Made by a program: the position numbers and the translations under genes
In this document: positions 42,499 to 52,006 of the stretch, in pieces
How the letters are laid out: each line of letters starts with the position of its first letter
Numbering within the stretch: the stretch's first letter is position 1
The notes under the pieces: generated by a model
Databases searched by the model: none
Told to the model about the DNA's origin: nothing
Seen by the model: only the letters and a program-made list of their open reading frames with translations
Assembly: GCF_026625785.1 (NCBI RefSeq)
Contig: NZ_CP113063.1
Location: 3,162,001 to 3,226,000, forward strand
Reading direction: 5' to 3'
Source: Gordonia sp. SL306
GTDB lineage: Bacteria > Actinomycetota > Actinomycetes > Mycobacteriales > Mycobacteriaceae
Length of the DNA stretch: 64,000 nt

Positions 42499-44009
42499 CG
42501 TTGTCCCCCTCGATCGGCGAACCAGCCGGTCACGCCCGGCCGGAGGTTCTCGTAGACATGCTTGGCCTCCCGGTACTCGGCGAGCCCCGATGGTCCGAGC
42601 TCGCGGCCCACGCCGGAGTGTCCGAATCCGCCCCATTCTGCCTGCGGCAGATACGGTCCGAAGTCGTTGACCCACACGGTGCCGTGTCGCAGTCGGGCCG
42701 CGGCGCGACGGGCCCGTGCGGAGTCGGCGGACCAGACCGCACCGGCCAGTCCGTACTCGGTGTCGTTGGCGATGGTGACGGCTTCGTCCTCGTCGGTGAA
42801 GGTCTCGACGGTCACGGTTGGTCCGAAGGCCTCATCGTGCACGCACGCCATCTCCCGGGTGGCTCCGTCGATGATCGTCGGCAGGTAGAACCAGCCGTCG
42901 TCGAGACTTCCGGAGCCGTGGTCGCCGGTGCCGAATGCCCCGCCGGTTCGGATCAGCGCACCGTCGGCGCGGGCCTGCTCGACATACGCGTGCACCTTGT
43001 CGCGGTGCGCCGACGAGATCAGCGGGCCGGTCTCGGTGCCGTCGGCGAACGGCAGGCCGAGCCGGATCTGCTCCGCCCGGCGGACCAGTTCGTCGACGAA
43101 TCGGTCGTGCGCGGATTCTTCGATGATGAGACGTGCTCCCGCCGAACACACTTGACCCGAATGCAGGAATGCGGCGTTGAGTGCGTTGTCGACCGTGGCG
43201 GCGAGCCGGTCGTCGGTGTCGCAGGCGTCGGCGAACACGACGTTCGGGTTCTTGCCGCCGAGTTCGAGCGCCACCTTCTTCACCGTCGCGGCCGCCTGCC
43301 GTGCGATCACCCTGCCGGTGACGAGGCCACCGGTGAAGGAGATGAGATCGACATCGGGATGCGCCGACAGCGGCGCCCCGGCATCGGCTCCGGCGCCGAG
43401 GACGAGGTTCGCCACGCCGGGAGGCAGCCCCAGATCGTCGAGGACCCTCATGATGAGGATCGACGTGTGCGGGGTGAGCTCGGCGGGCTTCAGCACGAAG
43501 GTGTTGCCCGCGGCGAGGGCAGGCGCGATCTTCCACGCCGCCTGCAGGAGCGGATAATTCCATGGTGTGATCAGGCCGCAGACGCCCACCGGTTCGTAGA
43601 CGATCCGGGAGTCGACGTCCGTGGACCCGGCATCGACCACCCGGCCGGCATCCTCGGCTGCCAGCTTGCCGAAATAGCGGAAGCAATTGGCGATGTCGGT
43701 CATGTCGAGATCCGACTCGTACGGGCGTTTGCCGGTGTCGAGAGTCTCTGCGCGGACGAACTCGTCTCGGCGCGTGTCGATCTCGGACGCCACACGCAAC
43801 AACAGATCACCTCGCTCGGCGGCACCGGTCTGTCGCCAGGGGCCGTCGTCGAAGGCGCGGCGTGCCGCGGCGATGGCGGCCTCGGTATCTGCGGTGCCCG
43901 CCTCCGCGACGATACCGACGAGTGAACCGTCTGCAGGGCAGTGGATCTCACGGGTCTCGCCGGAGGTAGCGGAACACCACCGGCCGTCGATGAAGAGCGT
44001 GTCGCTCAT
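42495..44009 (-). CDS. betB: Betaine aldehyde dehydrogenase-like aldehyde dehydrogenase
   Basis: A 504-residue NAD(P)-dependent aldehyde dehydrogenase. Visible residues: general base Glu in VALELGGKNPNVVF, catalytic Cys in LHSGQVCSAGARLIIEES, cofactor-binding GLITPWNYPLLQAAWKIAPA, and EAFGPTVTVETFTDEDEAVT. The length is standard. In context it should convert betaine aldehyde, made by the GMC enzyme, to glycine betaine, an osmoprotectant. It overlaps both neighbours by 4 nt. Confidence 0.92.
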   Translation of the reverse strand: MSDTLFIDGRWCSATSGETREIHCPADGSLVGIVAEAGTADTEAAIAAARRAFDDGPWRQTGAAERGDLLLRVASEIDTRRDEFVRAETLDTGKRPYESDLDMTDIANCFRYFGKLAAEDAGRVVDAGSTDVDSRIVYEPVGVCGLITPWNYPLLQAAWKIAPALAAGNTFVLKPAELTPHTSILIMRVLDDLGLPPGVANLVLGAGADAGAPLSAHPDVDLISFTGGLVTGRVIARQAAATVKKVALELGGKNPNVVFADACDTDDRLAATVDNALNAAFLHSGQVCSAGARLIIEESAHDRFVDELVRRAEQIRLGLPFADGTETGPLISSAHRDKVHAYVEQARADGALIRTGGAFGTGDHGSGSLDDGWFYLPTIIDGATREMACVHDEAFGPTVTVETFTDEDEAVTIANDTEYGLAGAVWSADSARARRAAARLRHGTVWVNDFGPYLPQAEWGGFGHSGVGRELGPSGLAEYREAKHVYENLRPGVTGWFADRGGQR

Positions 44010-46171
44010 GGTGCGGGGGTTCCTTCGGGTTCGGCATCGGGTGTGTCGACCACGGGGATGTCGTGGCTGTCGGTGGCCGATCGTCGCAGATGAAGGTAGC
44101 CGAGGTGGCGCTCGTACTGGTCCAGGATGTCGCCGATGACCTGTTCTCGGTTGTAGGCGTTGAGCGAATAGCCCTGTGACCCTTCGGTCAGGTACACCTC
44201 GCACCGGAAGTAGCGATCGTCTGACCGCTGCGACAGCACGGCATAGGTCGGGGTCGGCGCCGACATCGGCCACACGCAGTATTCGAACCGCGGCTCCTGC
44301 GCGAGCTCGACGATCAGTCGAGGCGACGGCAGACCCTCGTTACTCGCCGATTCGTCGACCCGGGCCGCGATGCCACCCTTCGCGAACTCGTCGGCGACCT
44401 CACGCATCGCCGGAACGACGGACCTGGTGATGAACTTGCGCGTCGTCGACGGCCCCGGATATCTCAGGGTGCCCACGAGGCGTTGCCGCCAACTCCCGTG
44501 TTCCGACGAGCCTCGGCCCGCGGCGATCACCTTCGGCAGTGTGGTCCGGAAACTGTCCAGCTTGTACGACTCGTTCCGGACCGCCCTCAGCAGCGAAATG
44601 CAGATGAGGCCGAGCACGAACGAGAACGGCAGTCCCATGATCACCGTCGCGGCCTGCAACGTGAGGATCGATCCGTCGCCGCCGCCGGCGAACAACATCG
44701 ACAGCGTGAGCAGGCCGATGGCCACGGACCAGAAGATGCGGACGGATCGCGCGCAGTCGGCCATCGGATCCGGCAGCCGCGAGGTGAAATTGCCCATCAC
44801 GAGGGAACCGGAGTCGGCGCTGGTGACGTAGAACAGCAGACCGGTGATCGTGGCGATCCCGATGAGCAGCGTGGACCCGGGATACTGCTCGAGCAGCGAG
44901 TAGAACCCGGCTTCCGGGGTGGAGGCGGTGGTCTCGGCGAAGCCCTGGTCGCCGCGCGCGACCTCGAGCGCGCTGTTCCCGAAGATGGAGATCCACAGCA
45001 GGATGAAGGAGAACGGCACGACGAGGACGCCGAACACGAACTGGCGCATGGTGCGTCCGCGGGAGATCCGTGCCAGGAACAGGCCGACGAACGGCGCCCA
45101 CGCCACCCACCACGCCCAGAAGAACAGCGTCCAGCCGTCGACGAACCCGCGGGCGTCGTTGCCCGGCGTCGGATTGACCTGATCCCAGGCGAACGTGTCG
45201 AGCGTGCGGTCGGCGAAGGTGGATACATAGTCCCCGGCGTTCTGGGTGAGGCCGTTGAGCAGGAAGTCGGTCTTACCCGCGACGAGGATGTAGACGAGCA
45301 GGACGATCGCGAGGATGACGTTCAGCTCGGAGAGTCGGCGGATGCCCTTGTCGACACCCGAGGTGGCCGAGGCGGTCGCGATGACCACCGACAGCACGAT
45401 CAAACCGATCTGGGCGGCTTTGCCCTGCGATATCCCGAAGATCTCGTTGAGGCCGTAGTTGAGTTGCACCACACCGATGCCCAGCGACGTCGCGATCCCG
45501 AAGATGGTCCCGAGGACCGCGGCGACATCGATGGCGTCGCCCCAGCGTCCCTCGACCCGCTTCCCGAAGATCGGGTACAACGCGGCGCGGATGGTCAGCG
45601 GCAGGTTGTGGCGGAACGCGAAGTAGGCCAGGGCGCCGCCCATCAGTGCGTACATCGCCCACCCGGTGACGCCGTAGTGGAACACCGTCCAGGTGACCGC
45701 CTCGCGGGCGGCGGCGTTGGTCTCGCCGGGGCCGGTGGGGGGATTGAGGAAGTGGGTGACCGGTTCGGCGACCGAGAAGAACATGAGGTCGATCCCGATC
45801 CCGGCCGCGAACAGCATGGCGGTCCAGGTGAACAGGCTGTACTCGGGTCGGGATTCTTCGGGGCCGAGCCGGTACCGGCCGTACTTGCTGGCCCCCAGGA
45901 AGACGACGACCCCGACGATCGCGGTCGCGAGGATGAAATACCACCAGCCGAACCATCGGGAGATGAACTCCCGGACGTCGTTGATGACACTCTCGGCCGT
46001 GTCCGGTGAGACGAGGGCCCAGATGGCGAACGCGAGCACGATCGTCGCGCTCGTGATGAAGACCGCGAGATTGACCGAGCTGCGACCGGCCTCGGGATGT
46101 GGCGGATCGCTCGGGGAGGAATCGATGATGTCGCCGGTGCTGTGGTGGTGAGGCCGAGCGTCATCACTCAT
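44006..46171 (-). CDS. betT: BCCT-family choline/betaine transporter
   Basis: A 721-residue protein with 12 transmembrane helices in residues ~35-520 and a long cytoplasmic C-terminal domain of ~190 residues, as in BetT. Diagnostic segments are GIGIDLMFFSVAEPVTHFLN (the GxGxD/E-M/F-FxxAEP BCCT motif), WTVFHYGVTGWAMYALMGGA, and the aromatic box region WTLFFWAWWVAWAPFVGLFL. It imports choline or betaine with an ion gradient. It is the first gene of the operon: the transporter is followed by betB, betA and DUF5996. ATG 46171 follows TAACCT by 7 nt. Confidence 0.93.
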   Translation of the reverse strand: MSDDARPHHHSTGDIIDSSPSDPPHPEAGRSSVNLAVFITSATIVLAFAIWALVSPDTAESVINDVREFISRWFGWWYFILATAIVGVVVFLGASKYGRYRLGPEESRPEYSLFTWTAMLFAAGIGIDLMFFSVAEPVTHFLNPPTGPGETNAAAREAVTWTVFHYGVTGWAMYALMGGALAYFAFRHNLPLTIRAALYPIFGKRVEGRWGDAIDVAAVLGTIFGIATSLGIGVVQLNYGLNEIFGISQGKAAQIGLIVLSVVIATASATSGVDKGIRRLSELNVILAIVLLVYILVAGKTDFLLNGLTQNAGDYVSTFADRTLDTFAWDQVNPTPGNDARGFVDGWTLFFWAWWVAWAPFVGLFLARISRGRTMRQFVFGVLVVPFSFILLWISIFGNSALEVARGDQGFAETTASTPEAGFYSLLEQYPGSTLLIGIATITGLLFYVTSADSGSLVMGNFTSRLPDPMADCARSVRIFWSVAIGLLTLSMLFAGGGDGSILTLQAATVIMGLPFSFVLGLICISLLRAVRNESYKLDSFRTTLPKVIAAGRGSSEHGSWRQRLVGTLRYPGPSTTRKFITRSVVPAMREVADEFAKGGIAARVDESASNEGLPSPRLIVELAQEPRFEYCVWPMSAPTPTYAVLSQRSDDRYFRCEVYLTEGSQGYSLNAYNREQVIGDILDQYERHLGYLHLRRSATDSHDIPVVDTPDAEPEGTPAP

Positions 46172-46178
46172 GTGACGG

Positions 46179-46184
46179 AGGTTA
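46179..46184 (-). promoter_or_regulatory. -10 box (TAACCT) of the choline operon
   Basis: On the minus strand TAACCT is followed by 7 nt and the betT ATG at 46171. Confidence 0.5.
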
Positions 46185-46437
46185 CCCGGCGATGTCCGAA
46201 TTTTCGCCGGATGCCGTGGTCGACGATCTGATCGGCAGTGGGGCGGATCCCTGCACCAGGACGGCTGTGAGCAGGAAACGTCGTCGCGGTGGAGCGGAAA
46301 CGAGGCGTTCGCTCTCGGCGTAGCGTTGATGGAACAGAGCGCCCACGTGCACGGTTGTAGTGCGCAGATCCCCGGCATGACCATCACGGATATCGTTTCC
46401 GACCGACGTTAACGGTAGCTGCACTCCAAGCGACCAC

Positions 46438-46443
46438 TAGAGT
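46438..46443 (+). promoter_or_regulatory. Candidate -10 box (TAGAGT) of clpC
   Basis: TAGAGT lies 96 nt before the clpC ATG, implying a leader of about 90 nt that ends in an SD (GAGGGAGA, 46529-46536). No good -35 hexamer is 16-18 bp upstream. Confidence 0.4.
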
Positions 46444-46539
46444 GGAGGCAGGCTGGTCGTCATGTATACGGACACCGCTGCAGTTGTCGACGCTGTGGTT
46501 GTCACCGACGGCCGGGGCGCTAGCTAACGAGGGAGAACA

Positions 46540-49086
46540 ATGTTCGAACGGTTCACCGACCGCGCACGTCGTGTCGTCGTCCTGGCGCAAGAAGAAGCGC
46601 GGATGCTCAACCACAACTACATCGGCACCGAGCACATCCTCTTGGGCCTCATCCACGAGGGTGAAGGTGTCGCCGCCAAGGCACTCGAATCTCTCGGGAT
46701 CTCTCTTGAAGGTGTTCGCAGCCAGGTCGAGGAGATCATCGGCCAGGGGCAGCAGGCACCCTCCGGGCACATCCCGTTCACGCCGCGTGCCAAGAAGGTC
46801 CTGGAGCTCTCGCTGCGCGAGGCGCTGCAGCTCGGCCACAACTACATCGGCACCGAGCACATCCTCCTCGGCCTCATCCGCGAGGGCGAGGGCGTGGCCG
46901 CCCAGGTGCTGGTCAAGCTGGGTGCAGACCTCAACCGGGTCCGCCAGCAGGTCATCCAGCTGCTCTCGGGCTACCAGGGCAAGGAGCCACAGGAGGCCGG
47001 GACCGGCGGACGCAGCAGCGAGGCGGGTACACCGTCGACGTCGCTGGTTCTCGACCAGTTCGGCAGAAACCTGACCGCCGCGGCCGCCGAGGCCAAACTC
47101 GACCCGGTCATCGGGCGCGAGAAAGAGATCGAGCGGGTCATGCAGGTGCTGTCCCGCCGCACCAAGAACAACCCGGTGCTCATCGGTGAGCCCGGCGTCG
47201 GCAAGACCGCCGTCGTCGAGGGTCTCGCGCAGGCCATCGTCAACGGCCAGGTGCCGGAGACGCTCAAGGACAAGCAGCTCTACACCCTTGACCTCGGGTC
47301 GTTGGTTGCCGGCAGCCGCTACCGCGGTGACTTCGAGGAACGCCTGAAGAAGGTGCTCAAGGAGATCAACACCCGCGGTGACATCATCCTGTTCATCGAC
47401 GAGCTGCACACGCTGGTCGGCGCGGGTGCCGCCGAGGGCGCGATCGACGCCGCGTCGATCCTGAAGCCGAAGCTTGCCCGCGGTGAGCTCCAGACCATCG
47501 GTGCCACCACCCTCGACGAGTACCGCAAGTACATCGAGAAGGACGCCGCCCTCGAGCGCCGGTTCCAGCCGGTGCAGGTCGGCGAACCGTCGGTCGAGCA
47601 CACGATCGAGATCCTGAAGGGTCTGCGTGACCGCTACGAGAGCCACCACCGGGTGTCCATCACCGACGGTGCGCTCGTCGCGGCGGCGACGCTGGCCGAC
47701 CGCTACATCAACGACCGGTTCCTGCCGGACAAGGCGATCGACCTCATCGACGAGGCGGGCGCGCGCATGCGCATCCGCCGGATGACCGCGCCGCCAGATC
47801 TCCGCGAGTTCGACGAGCGCATCGCCGACGCCCGCAAGGAGAAGGAATCCGCGATCGACGCGCAGGACTTCGAGAAGGCCGCCAATCTCCGCGACAAGGA
47901 GAAGCAGCTGGTCGCCGAGCGGGCCGAGCGTGAAAAGCAATGGCGCAGCGGCGACATGGACGTCGTGGCGGAGGTCGACGACGAGCAGATCGCCGAGGTC
48001 CTGGGCAACTGGACCGGCATCCCGGTGTTCAAGCTCACCGAGGAGGAGACCACCCGTCTGCTTCGCATGGAGGACGAGCTGCACAAGCGGATCATCGGCC
48101 AGGAGGACGCCGTCAAGGCGGTCTCCAAGGCGATCCGCCGTACTCGCGCCGGTCTGAAGGATCCGAAGCGTCCGTCCGGTTCGTTCATCTTCGCCGGCCC
48201 GTCCGGTGTGGGTAAGACCGAGCTGTCCAAGGCGCTGGCGAACTTCCTGTTCGGCGAGGACGACGCGCTCATCCAGATCGACATGGGTGAGTTCCACGAT
48301 CGCTTCACCGCATCGCGCCTGTTCGGTGCTCCTCCCGGCTACGTCGGGTACGAAGAGGGCGGCCAGCTCACCGAGAAGGTGCGCCGCAAGCCGTTCTCGG
48401 TGGTGCTGTTCGACGAGATCGAGAAGGCGCACTCGGAGATCTACAACACGCTGCTTCAGGTGTTGGAGGACGGGCGTCTGACCGACGGTCAGGGACGCAC
48501 GGTCGACTTCAAGAACACCGTGCTGATCTTCACCTCGAACCTCGGTACCAGCGACATCTCCAAGGCGGTCGGCCTCGGCTTTACGCAGGGCAACAGCGAC
48601 GGCTCGCAGTACGAGCGGATGAAGCAGAAGGTCAACGACGAGCTGAAGAAGCACTTCCGCCCCGAGTTCCTCAACCGTATCGACGACGTCATCGTCTTCC
48701 ACCAGTTGACGCGCGACGAGATCATCCAGATGGTCGACCTGATGATCAACCGTGTGGAGACACAGTTGAAGAACAAGGACATGGCGATCGAGCTCACCGA
48801 CCAGGCCAAGGCCCTGTTGGCCAAGCGTGGCTTCGATCCGGTGCTCGGTGCCCGGCCGCTGCGTCGGACCATCCAGCGTGAGATCGAGGACCAGCTCTCG
48901 GAGAAGATCCTGTTCAACGAGATCGGCGCAGGCCAGATCATCCTGGTCGACGTCGAGGGCTGGGACGGCGAAGACGACGGCGAGGACGCCAAATTCGTGT
49001 TCACCGGCTCCGAGAAGCCGCGCGAGGTGCCCGACGCACCTGCCGAGCTGACCAAGGCCGGCGACAGCAACGGCGAGTCGAACTAG
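46540..49086 (+). CDS. clpC: ATP-dependent Clp protease ATP-binding subunit ClpC
   Basis: An 848-residue Hsp100 unfoldase. The N-domain holds two Clp repeats ([20 protein letters not shown], residues 1-145). The first AAA+ module has [16 protein letters not shown] (~217), the UVR middle region ends [20 protein letters not shown] (~450), and the second AAA+ module has [19 protein letters not shown] (~553) and [19 protein letters not shown]. It feeds substrates to the ClpP1P2 protease in the cytosol. SD GAGGGAGA precedes ATG 46540. It is monocistronic, with a strong terminator after the stop. Confidence 0.98.
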   Translation: MFERFTDRARRVVVLAQEEARMLNHNYIGTEHILLGLIHEGEGVAAKALESLGISLEGVRSQVEEIIGQGQQAPSGHIPFTPRAKKVLELSLREALQLGHNYIGTEHILLGLIREGEGVAAQVLVKLGADLNRVRQQVIQLLSGYQGKEPQEAGTGGRSSEAGTPSTSLVLDQFGRNLTAAAAEAKLDPVIGREKEIERVMQVLSRRTKNNPVLIGEPGVGKTAVVEGLAQAIVNGQVPETLKDKQLYTLDLGSLVAGSRYRGDFEERLKKVLKEINTRGDIILFIDELHTLVGAGAAEGAIDAASILKPKLARGELQTIGATTLDEYRKYIEKDAALERRFQPVQVGEPSVEHTIEILKGLRDRYESHHRVSITDGALVAAATLADRYINDRFLPDKAIDLIDEAGARMRIRRMTAPPDLREFDERIADARKEKESAIDAQDFEKAANLRDKEKQLVAERAEREKQWRSGDMDVVAEVDDEQIAEVLGNWTGIPVFKLTEEETTRLLRMEDELHKRIIGQEDAVKAVSKAIRRTRAGLKDPKRPSGSFIFAGPSGVGKTELSKALANFLFGEDDALIQIDMGEFHDRFTASRLFGAPPGYVGYEEGGQLTEKVRRKPFSVVLFDEIEKAHSEIYNTLLQVLEDGRLTDGQGRTVDFKNTVLIFTSNLGTSDISKAVGLGFTQGNSDGSQYERMKQKVNDELKKHFRPEFLNRIDDVIVFHQLTRDEIIQMVDLMINRVETQLKNKDMAIELTDQAKALLAKRGFDPVLGARPLRRTIQREIEDQLSEKILFNEIGAGQIILVDVEGWDGEDDGEDAKFVFTGSEKPREVPDAPAELTKAGDSNGESN

Positions 49087-49108
49087 TCGCTCACACAACT
49101 GAACACAG

Positions 49109-49145
49109 ACGGGCCGCCGCGACAGTCATTGTCGCGGCGGCCCGT
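49109..49145 (+). terminator. Perfect 16-bp hairpin terminator of clpC
   Basis: ACGGGCCGCCGCGACA and its exact complement enclose a 5-nt loop; the stem is almost all G-C, and the hairpin starts 22 bp after the clpC stop. Confidence 0.9.
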
Positions 49146-49183
49146 TCGTGTCGGTCGCCTTCGTTCCCTGCGTAGTTCTTGTT

Positions 49184-49219
49184 CCCTGAGGTGCGAGGCG
49201 CCAGCCGAGCCTCGAAGGG
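49184..49219 (+). repeat. Intergenic palindromic repeat, unit C
   Basis: Starts CCCTGAGG and ends CTCGAAGGG, so it belongs to the same family as units A, B and D but differs inside. It faces unit D, 9 bp away. Confidence 0.7.
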
Positions 49220-49228
49220 GCCGGCGTG

Positions 49229-49262
49229 CCCTTCGAGACGCTCGCAAGCTCGCTCCTCAGGG
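49229..49262 (-). repeat. Intergenic palindromic repeat, unit D (34 bp, identical to unit B)
   Basis: The reverse complement of this segment equals 21202-21235 base for base. With unit C it forms an inverted pair between clpC and the ECF42 sigma gene. Confidence 0.85.
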
Positions 49263-49287
49263 GGCGGGGGTGCGGTGCCGGGAGCAC

Positions 49288-50520
49288 TCACAGCGCCGCG
49301 ATCTTCTCCTCGAGGACCCGACGTTGAGCTCCGTTGGCGGCGAGGTCGCGGGCGCGTTCGAGTTCGATCCGCGCATCGTCGGTCCGGCCGAGTCGCATGA
49401 GCAGCTCCCCGCGGACGCTCGGCAGCAGGTGCGACCCGGCAAGGGCCCTGTCGTCGACCTCTGCGGCGAGTAGCTCCAACGCCGTGTCGGCGCCCGACGC
49501 CATGGAGATCGCGACGATCTTGTTCAGGGTCACCACGGGGTTGCGGGTCAGTTGCTCCAGGGCCTCGTAGAGCACGACGATCTGGGGCCAATCGGTTGCG
49601 TCGACGTCGGGCGCACCTGCGTGGCAGGCGGCGATGGCCGCCTGCAGGGCATATGGACCGCGACCACGCCCGAGCGCGTCGGACCGCTCGAGTGCAGTCA
49701 GCCCGCGGGCGATCTGTCCGCGATCCCACCGACGACGGTCCTGGGCGGCGAGCAGCACCGGTCGCCCGTCGGCGCCGACACGAGCTGCGAAACGGGAGGC
49801 CTGCAGTTCCATCAACGCGAGAAGTCCGTGGACTTCGGGCTCGCGGGGGACCAGAGTGGCGAGAACACGCCCGAGGCGAACCGCCTCCTGCGCCAGGTCG
49901 TGACGCATCCAGGTCTCGCCCGCCGTCGCGGCATACCCTTCCGTGAAGATCAGGTAGATGACGCCGAGCACGCCGGAGAGGCGTTCTCGCCACTCCGGCG
50001 GCTCGGGGACCTCGTAGGGCACGCGGGCGGCCGAGAGCGTCTTCTTGGCGCGCACGATCCGCTGCTGCATCGTCGGCACCGACGTCAGGAACAACCGGGC
50101 GAGCTCCTCGGTGCTGAGCCCACCGACGACCCGTAGCGTCAAGGCCACCTGCGCTTCTCGTTTCAGAACGGGGTGGCACGCGGTGAACACCAGTTTGAGC
50201 ACGTCGTCGCGGACCGGTTCCCACTCCTCCTCGGTGACCGTGCCGAGATCGCGCGCGATGACCTCATATCGCTGATCGAGGCGTTCTTGTCGGCGCCACC
50301 CGTCGATCGCGCGTCGTTTCGCGACGGCCGTCAGCCAGGCGCCCGCGTTTCGCGGGACACCCGACCGCGGCCACTGTTCCAACGCCTCGGCGACGGCTTC
50401 TTGCGCAAGGTCCTCGGCAAGTCCGACGTCACCGACCACGCGGGCCAGAGTGGCGACGATCCGGGTGCCCTCGATGCGCCAGACCGCATCGACCCTGCGC
50501 CGTATCTCGACGTCGTTCAC
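49288..50520 (-). CDS. ECF42-type sigma factor with C-terminal TPR-like extension
   Basis: A 410-residue sigma factor. Region 2 contains GDVGLAEDLAQEAVAEALEQ and WLTAVAKRRAIDGWRRQERL; region 4 contains ALTLRVVGGLSTEELARLFL and TSVPTMQQRIVRAKKTLSAA. Beyond residue ~180, a long alpha-helical extension (GVLGVIYLIFTEGYAATAGE, ALLALMELQASRFAAR-type helices) is of the TPR-like type found in ECF42 sigma factors. These act without an anti-sigma factor and are linked to YCII/DGPF proteins, one of which overlaps its start here (50517-50520). The start is a GTG. Confidence 0.92.
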   Translation of the reverse strand: MNDVEIRRRVDAVWRIEGTRIVATLARVVGDVGLAEDLAQEAVAEALEQWPRSGVPRNAGAWLTAVAKRRAIDGWRRQERLDQRYEVIARDLGTVTEEEWEPVRDDVLKLVFTACHPVLKREAQVALTLRVVGGLSTEELARLFLTSVPTMQQRIVRAKKTLSAARVPYEVPEPPEWRERLSGVLGVIYLIFTEGYAATAGETWMRHDLAQEAVRLGRVLATLVPREPEVHGLLALMELQASRFAARVGADGRPVLLAAQDRRRWDRGQIARGLTALERSDALGRGRGPYALQAAIAACHAGAPDVDATDWPQIVVLYEALEQLTRNPVVTLNKIVAISMASGADTALELLAAEVDDRALAGSHLLPSVRGELLMRLGRTDDARIELERARDLAANGAQRRVLEEKIAAL

Positions 50521-50942
50521 TCCGAAGCGAGCTGTTCCCGCCAGCCCTTCTCCTTCTGGATGTACTCGTTGTCGGCGAACTCCGCGAAGTCGGTCTCGTC
50601 GTTGATCCGGCGGACCTCCAGTTTGGAACCGGTCCCGAGCGGGGCCTTCTTCGCCCACTCGAGCGCCTCTTCCCGGCTGGAGACCTGCAGAATCCAGAAT
50701 CCGTTGAACAGTTCGTGGACCTCGCCGTACGGACCGTCGGTGACCAGGGGTTCGTCGTCGTCGGAGAAGGTCACCACGACGCCTTCGGACGGGTCGCTGA
50801 GTCCCTCGCCGGCCGCGAGGACTCCGGCGTTGATCATCTCCTCGTTGTACCGGCCCATCGCGTTGATGATCTCGGTGAAATCGACCTCTGCAGAGGCTGC
50901 GATGGCTTCCTCGTTGTCTCGCATGATGAGCATGAACTTCAT
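50517..50942 (-). CDS. YCII/DGPF-domain protein
   Basis: A 141-residue protein with the family start KFMLIMRDNEEAIAA, the DGPYGEVHELFNGFWILQVS motif (DGPF type) in the middle and EEALEWAKKAPLGTGSKLEV at the end. The fold is a ferredoxin-like dimer; function in this context is thought to relate to ECF42 signalling but is unproved. The SD AAAGG is 7 nt before ATG 50942. The stop overlaps the sigma factor start, so the pair is an operon. Confidence 0.9.
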   Translation of the reverse strand: MKFMLIMRDNEEAIAASAEVDFTEIINAMGRYNEEMINAGVLAAGEGLSDPSEGVVVTFSDDDEPLVTDGPYGEVHELFNGFWILQVSSREEALEWAKKAPLGTGSKLEVRRINDETDFAEFADNEYIQKEKGWREQLASE

Positions 50943-51048
50943 GGTCTTGCCTTTCGTCACGGGGCCGCGGGGTCGAGGCCCTCTAACCATGCGTCGAACG
51001 GGCTCGCGACAGATCGACACAGTCCGGAGAATGATTTTCCGCCAGGGT

Positions 51049-51054
51049 TAGTAT
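51049..51054 (+). promoter_or_regulatory. -10 box (TAGTAT) of the enoyl-CoA hydratase gene
   Basis: TAGTAT ends 7 nt before GTG 51062. Confidence 0.45.
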
Positions 51055-51061
51055 CGCGAAC

Positions 51062-51925
51062 GTGACTTCAGATCAGACCGCTTCCGGCTTGTCCGCTGCC
51101 GAGTCGGAGGGTGTCATCTCCGTTGAGCTCGACGAAGAGATCGCGGTGATCCGTCTCAACCGCCCCGACCGCCTGAACGCCTTCACCTACCAGATGGGGG
51201 AGGAGATCAAAGCCGCCCTGGACAGGTGCGACGCCGACGACTCGATCCGGGCCGTCGTGATCACGGGGAACGGCCGGGCGTTCTGTGCGGGCGCAGACCT
51301 CGGTGGAGGAGCCACGACATTCGAACTCGAGGAGCCCGCTCCAGGCGAGATCCCGCCGGATTCCGGCGGACAATTGACCCTCCGGATCTTCGAGTCGTTG
51401 AAACCCGTCGTGATGGCGATCAACGGCGCCGCCGCGGGCGTCGGCGTGACGATGACGCTGGCCGCCGACGTCCGGATCGCATCCGAGGATGCGAAGTTCG
51501 GATTCGTGTTCGCCCAGCGAGGATTGGTCCCGGAGGCGTGCTCGACCTGGTTCCTGCCTCGACTCGTGGGACTGCCAACCGCGCTGCAATGGACGATGGG
51601 TGCACAGATGGTGCCGGTGGGCGAAGCCCACGAACAGGGGCTGGTGCAGCAGGTGGTGCCCAAGGCGGATGTGCTGGCCACCGCGATCGGGGTGGCGAGG
51701 AAGATGACGTCCGGCACCGCGCCGGTGTCGGTCGCCCTGACGCGCCAATTGCTGTGGCGGATGGCAGGTGCGCCGAGCCCCCGGGTGGCCCACGAGGCCG
51801 ATTCGAAGGCCATCTATTACCGCGGCACCATGCCCGACGTCGCCGAGGGGGTCACCTCCTTCTTGGAGAAGCGACCCGCCACCTTCACCGATCGGGTGTC
51901 GACAGATCTGCCGCAGATCTTCTGA
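51062..51925 (+). CDS. Enoyl-CoA hydratase/isomerase family protein
   Basis: A 287-residue crotonase-fold enzyme: IAVIRLNRPDRLNAFTYQMG at the start, the oxyanion hole in VVITGNGRAFCAGADLGGGA and in MAINGAAAGVGVTMTLAADV, and FGFVFAQRGLVPEACSTWFL with the Glu usually assigned as one catalytic acid. A single Glu is visible at the second position. It acts on acyl-CoA thioesters, probably in fatty acid breakdown or a related pathway. It seems to be monocistronic, between a -10 box and a weak hairpin. Confidence 0.92.
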   Translation: MTSDQTASGLSAAESEGVISVELDEEIAVIRLNRPDRLNAFTYQMGEEIKAALDRCDADDSIRAVVITGNGRAFCAGADLGGGATTFELEEPAPGEIPPDSGGQLTLRIFESLKPVVMAINGAAAGVGVTMTLAADVRIASEDAKFGFVFAQRGLVPEACSTWFLPRLVGLPTALQWTMGAQMVPVGEAHEQGLVQQVVPKADVLATAIGVARKMTSGTAPVSVALTRQLLWRMAGAPSPRVAHEADSKAIYYRGTMPDVAEGVTSFLEKRPATFTDRVSTDLPQIF

Positions 51926-51985
51926 TCACCCGGCGCGCACAACACCTTCGGCATGATCGGCGGGGTCTGTGCGCTCGGTGGGTGA
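51926..51985 (+). terminator. Weak hairpin after the enoyl-CoA hydratase gene
   Basis: TCACCC plus GCGCACA pair with TGTGCGC plus GGGTGA, with unequal internal spacers and a ~26-nt loop. It may terminate the hydratase transcript. Confidence 0.4.
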
Positions 51986-52006
51986 CCCTGTGTGAGACTA
52001 TCCGTC

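Larger units (their letters stand above)
46172..46539. other. 368-bp divergent region between the choline operon and clpC
   Basis: Apart from the two -10 boxes reported here I see no RNA gene or convincing operator. A short minus-strand open frame (46182-46424, 80 codons) has no SD and no recognisable product. The region could hold a regulator site for the choline operon, since no BetI-like gene is in the window. Confidence 0.5.

Noticed and set aside
46182-46424. An 80-codon protein-coding gene between the choline operon and clpC
   Set aside because: No SD sequence, no recognisable domain, and it covers the shared promoter region including the betT -10 box.
46384-49098. A long open frame of over 900 codons antisense to clpC
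   Set aside because: It mirrors the codon structure of clpC, has no family resemblance and arises from the high GC content. The same applies to long antisense frames over ltrA/purD (7017-8855) and purB (19456-21498).
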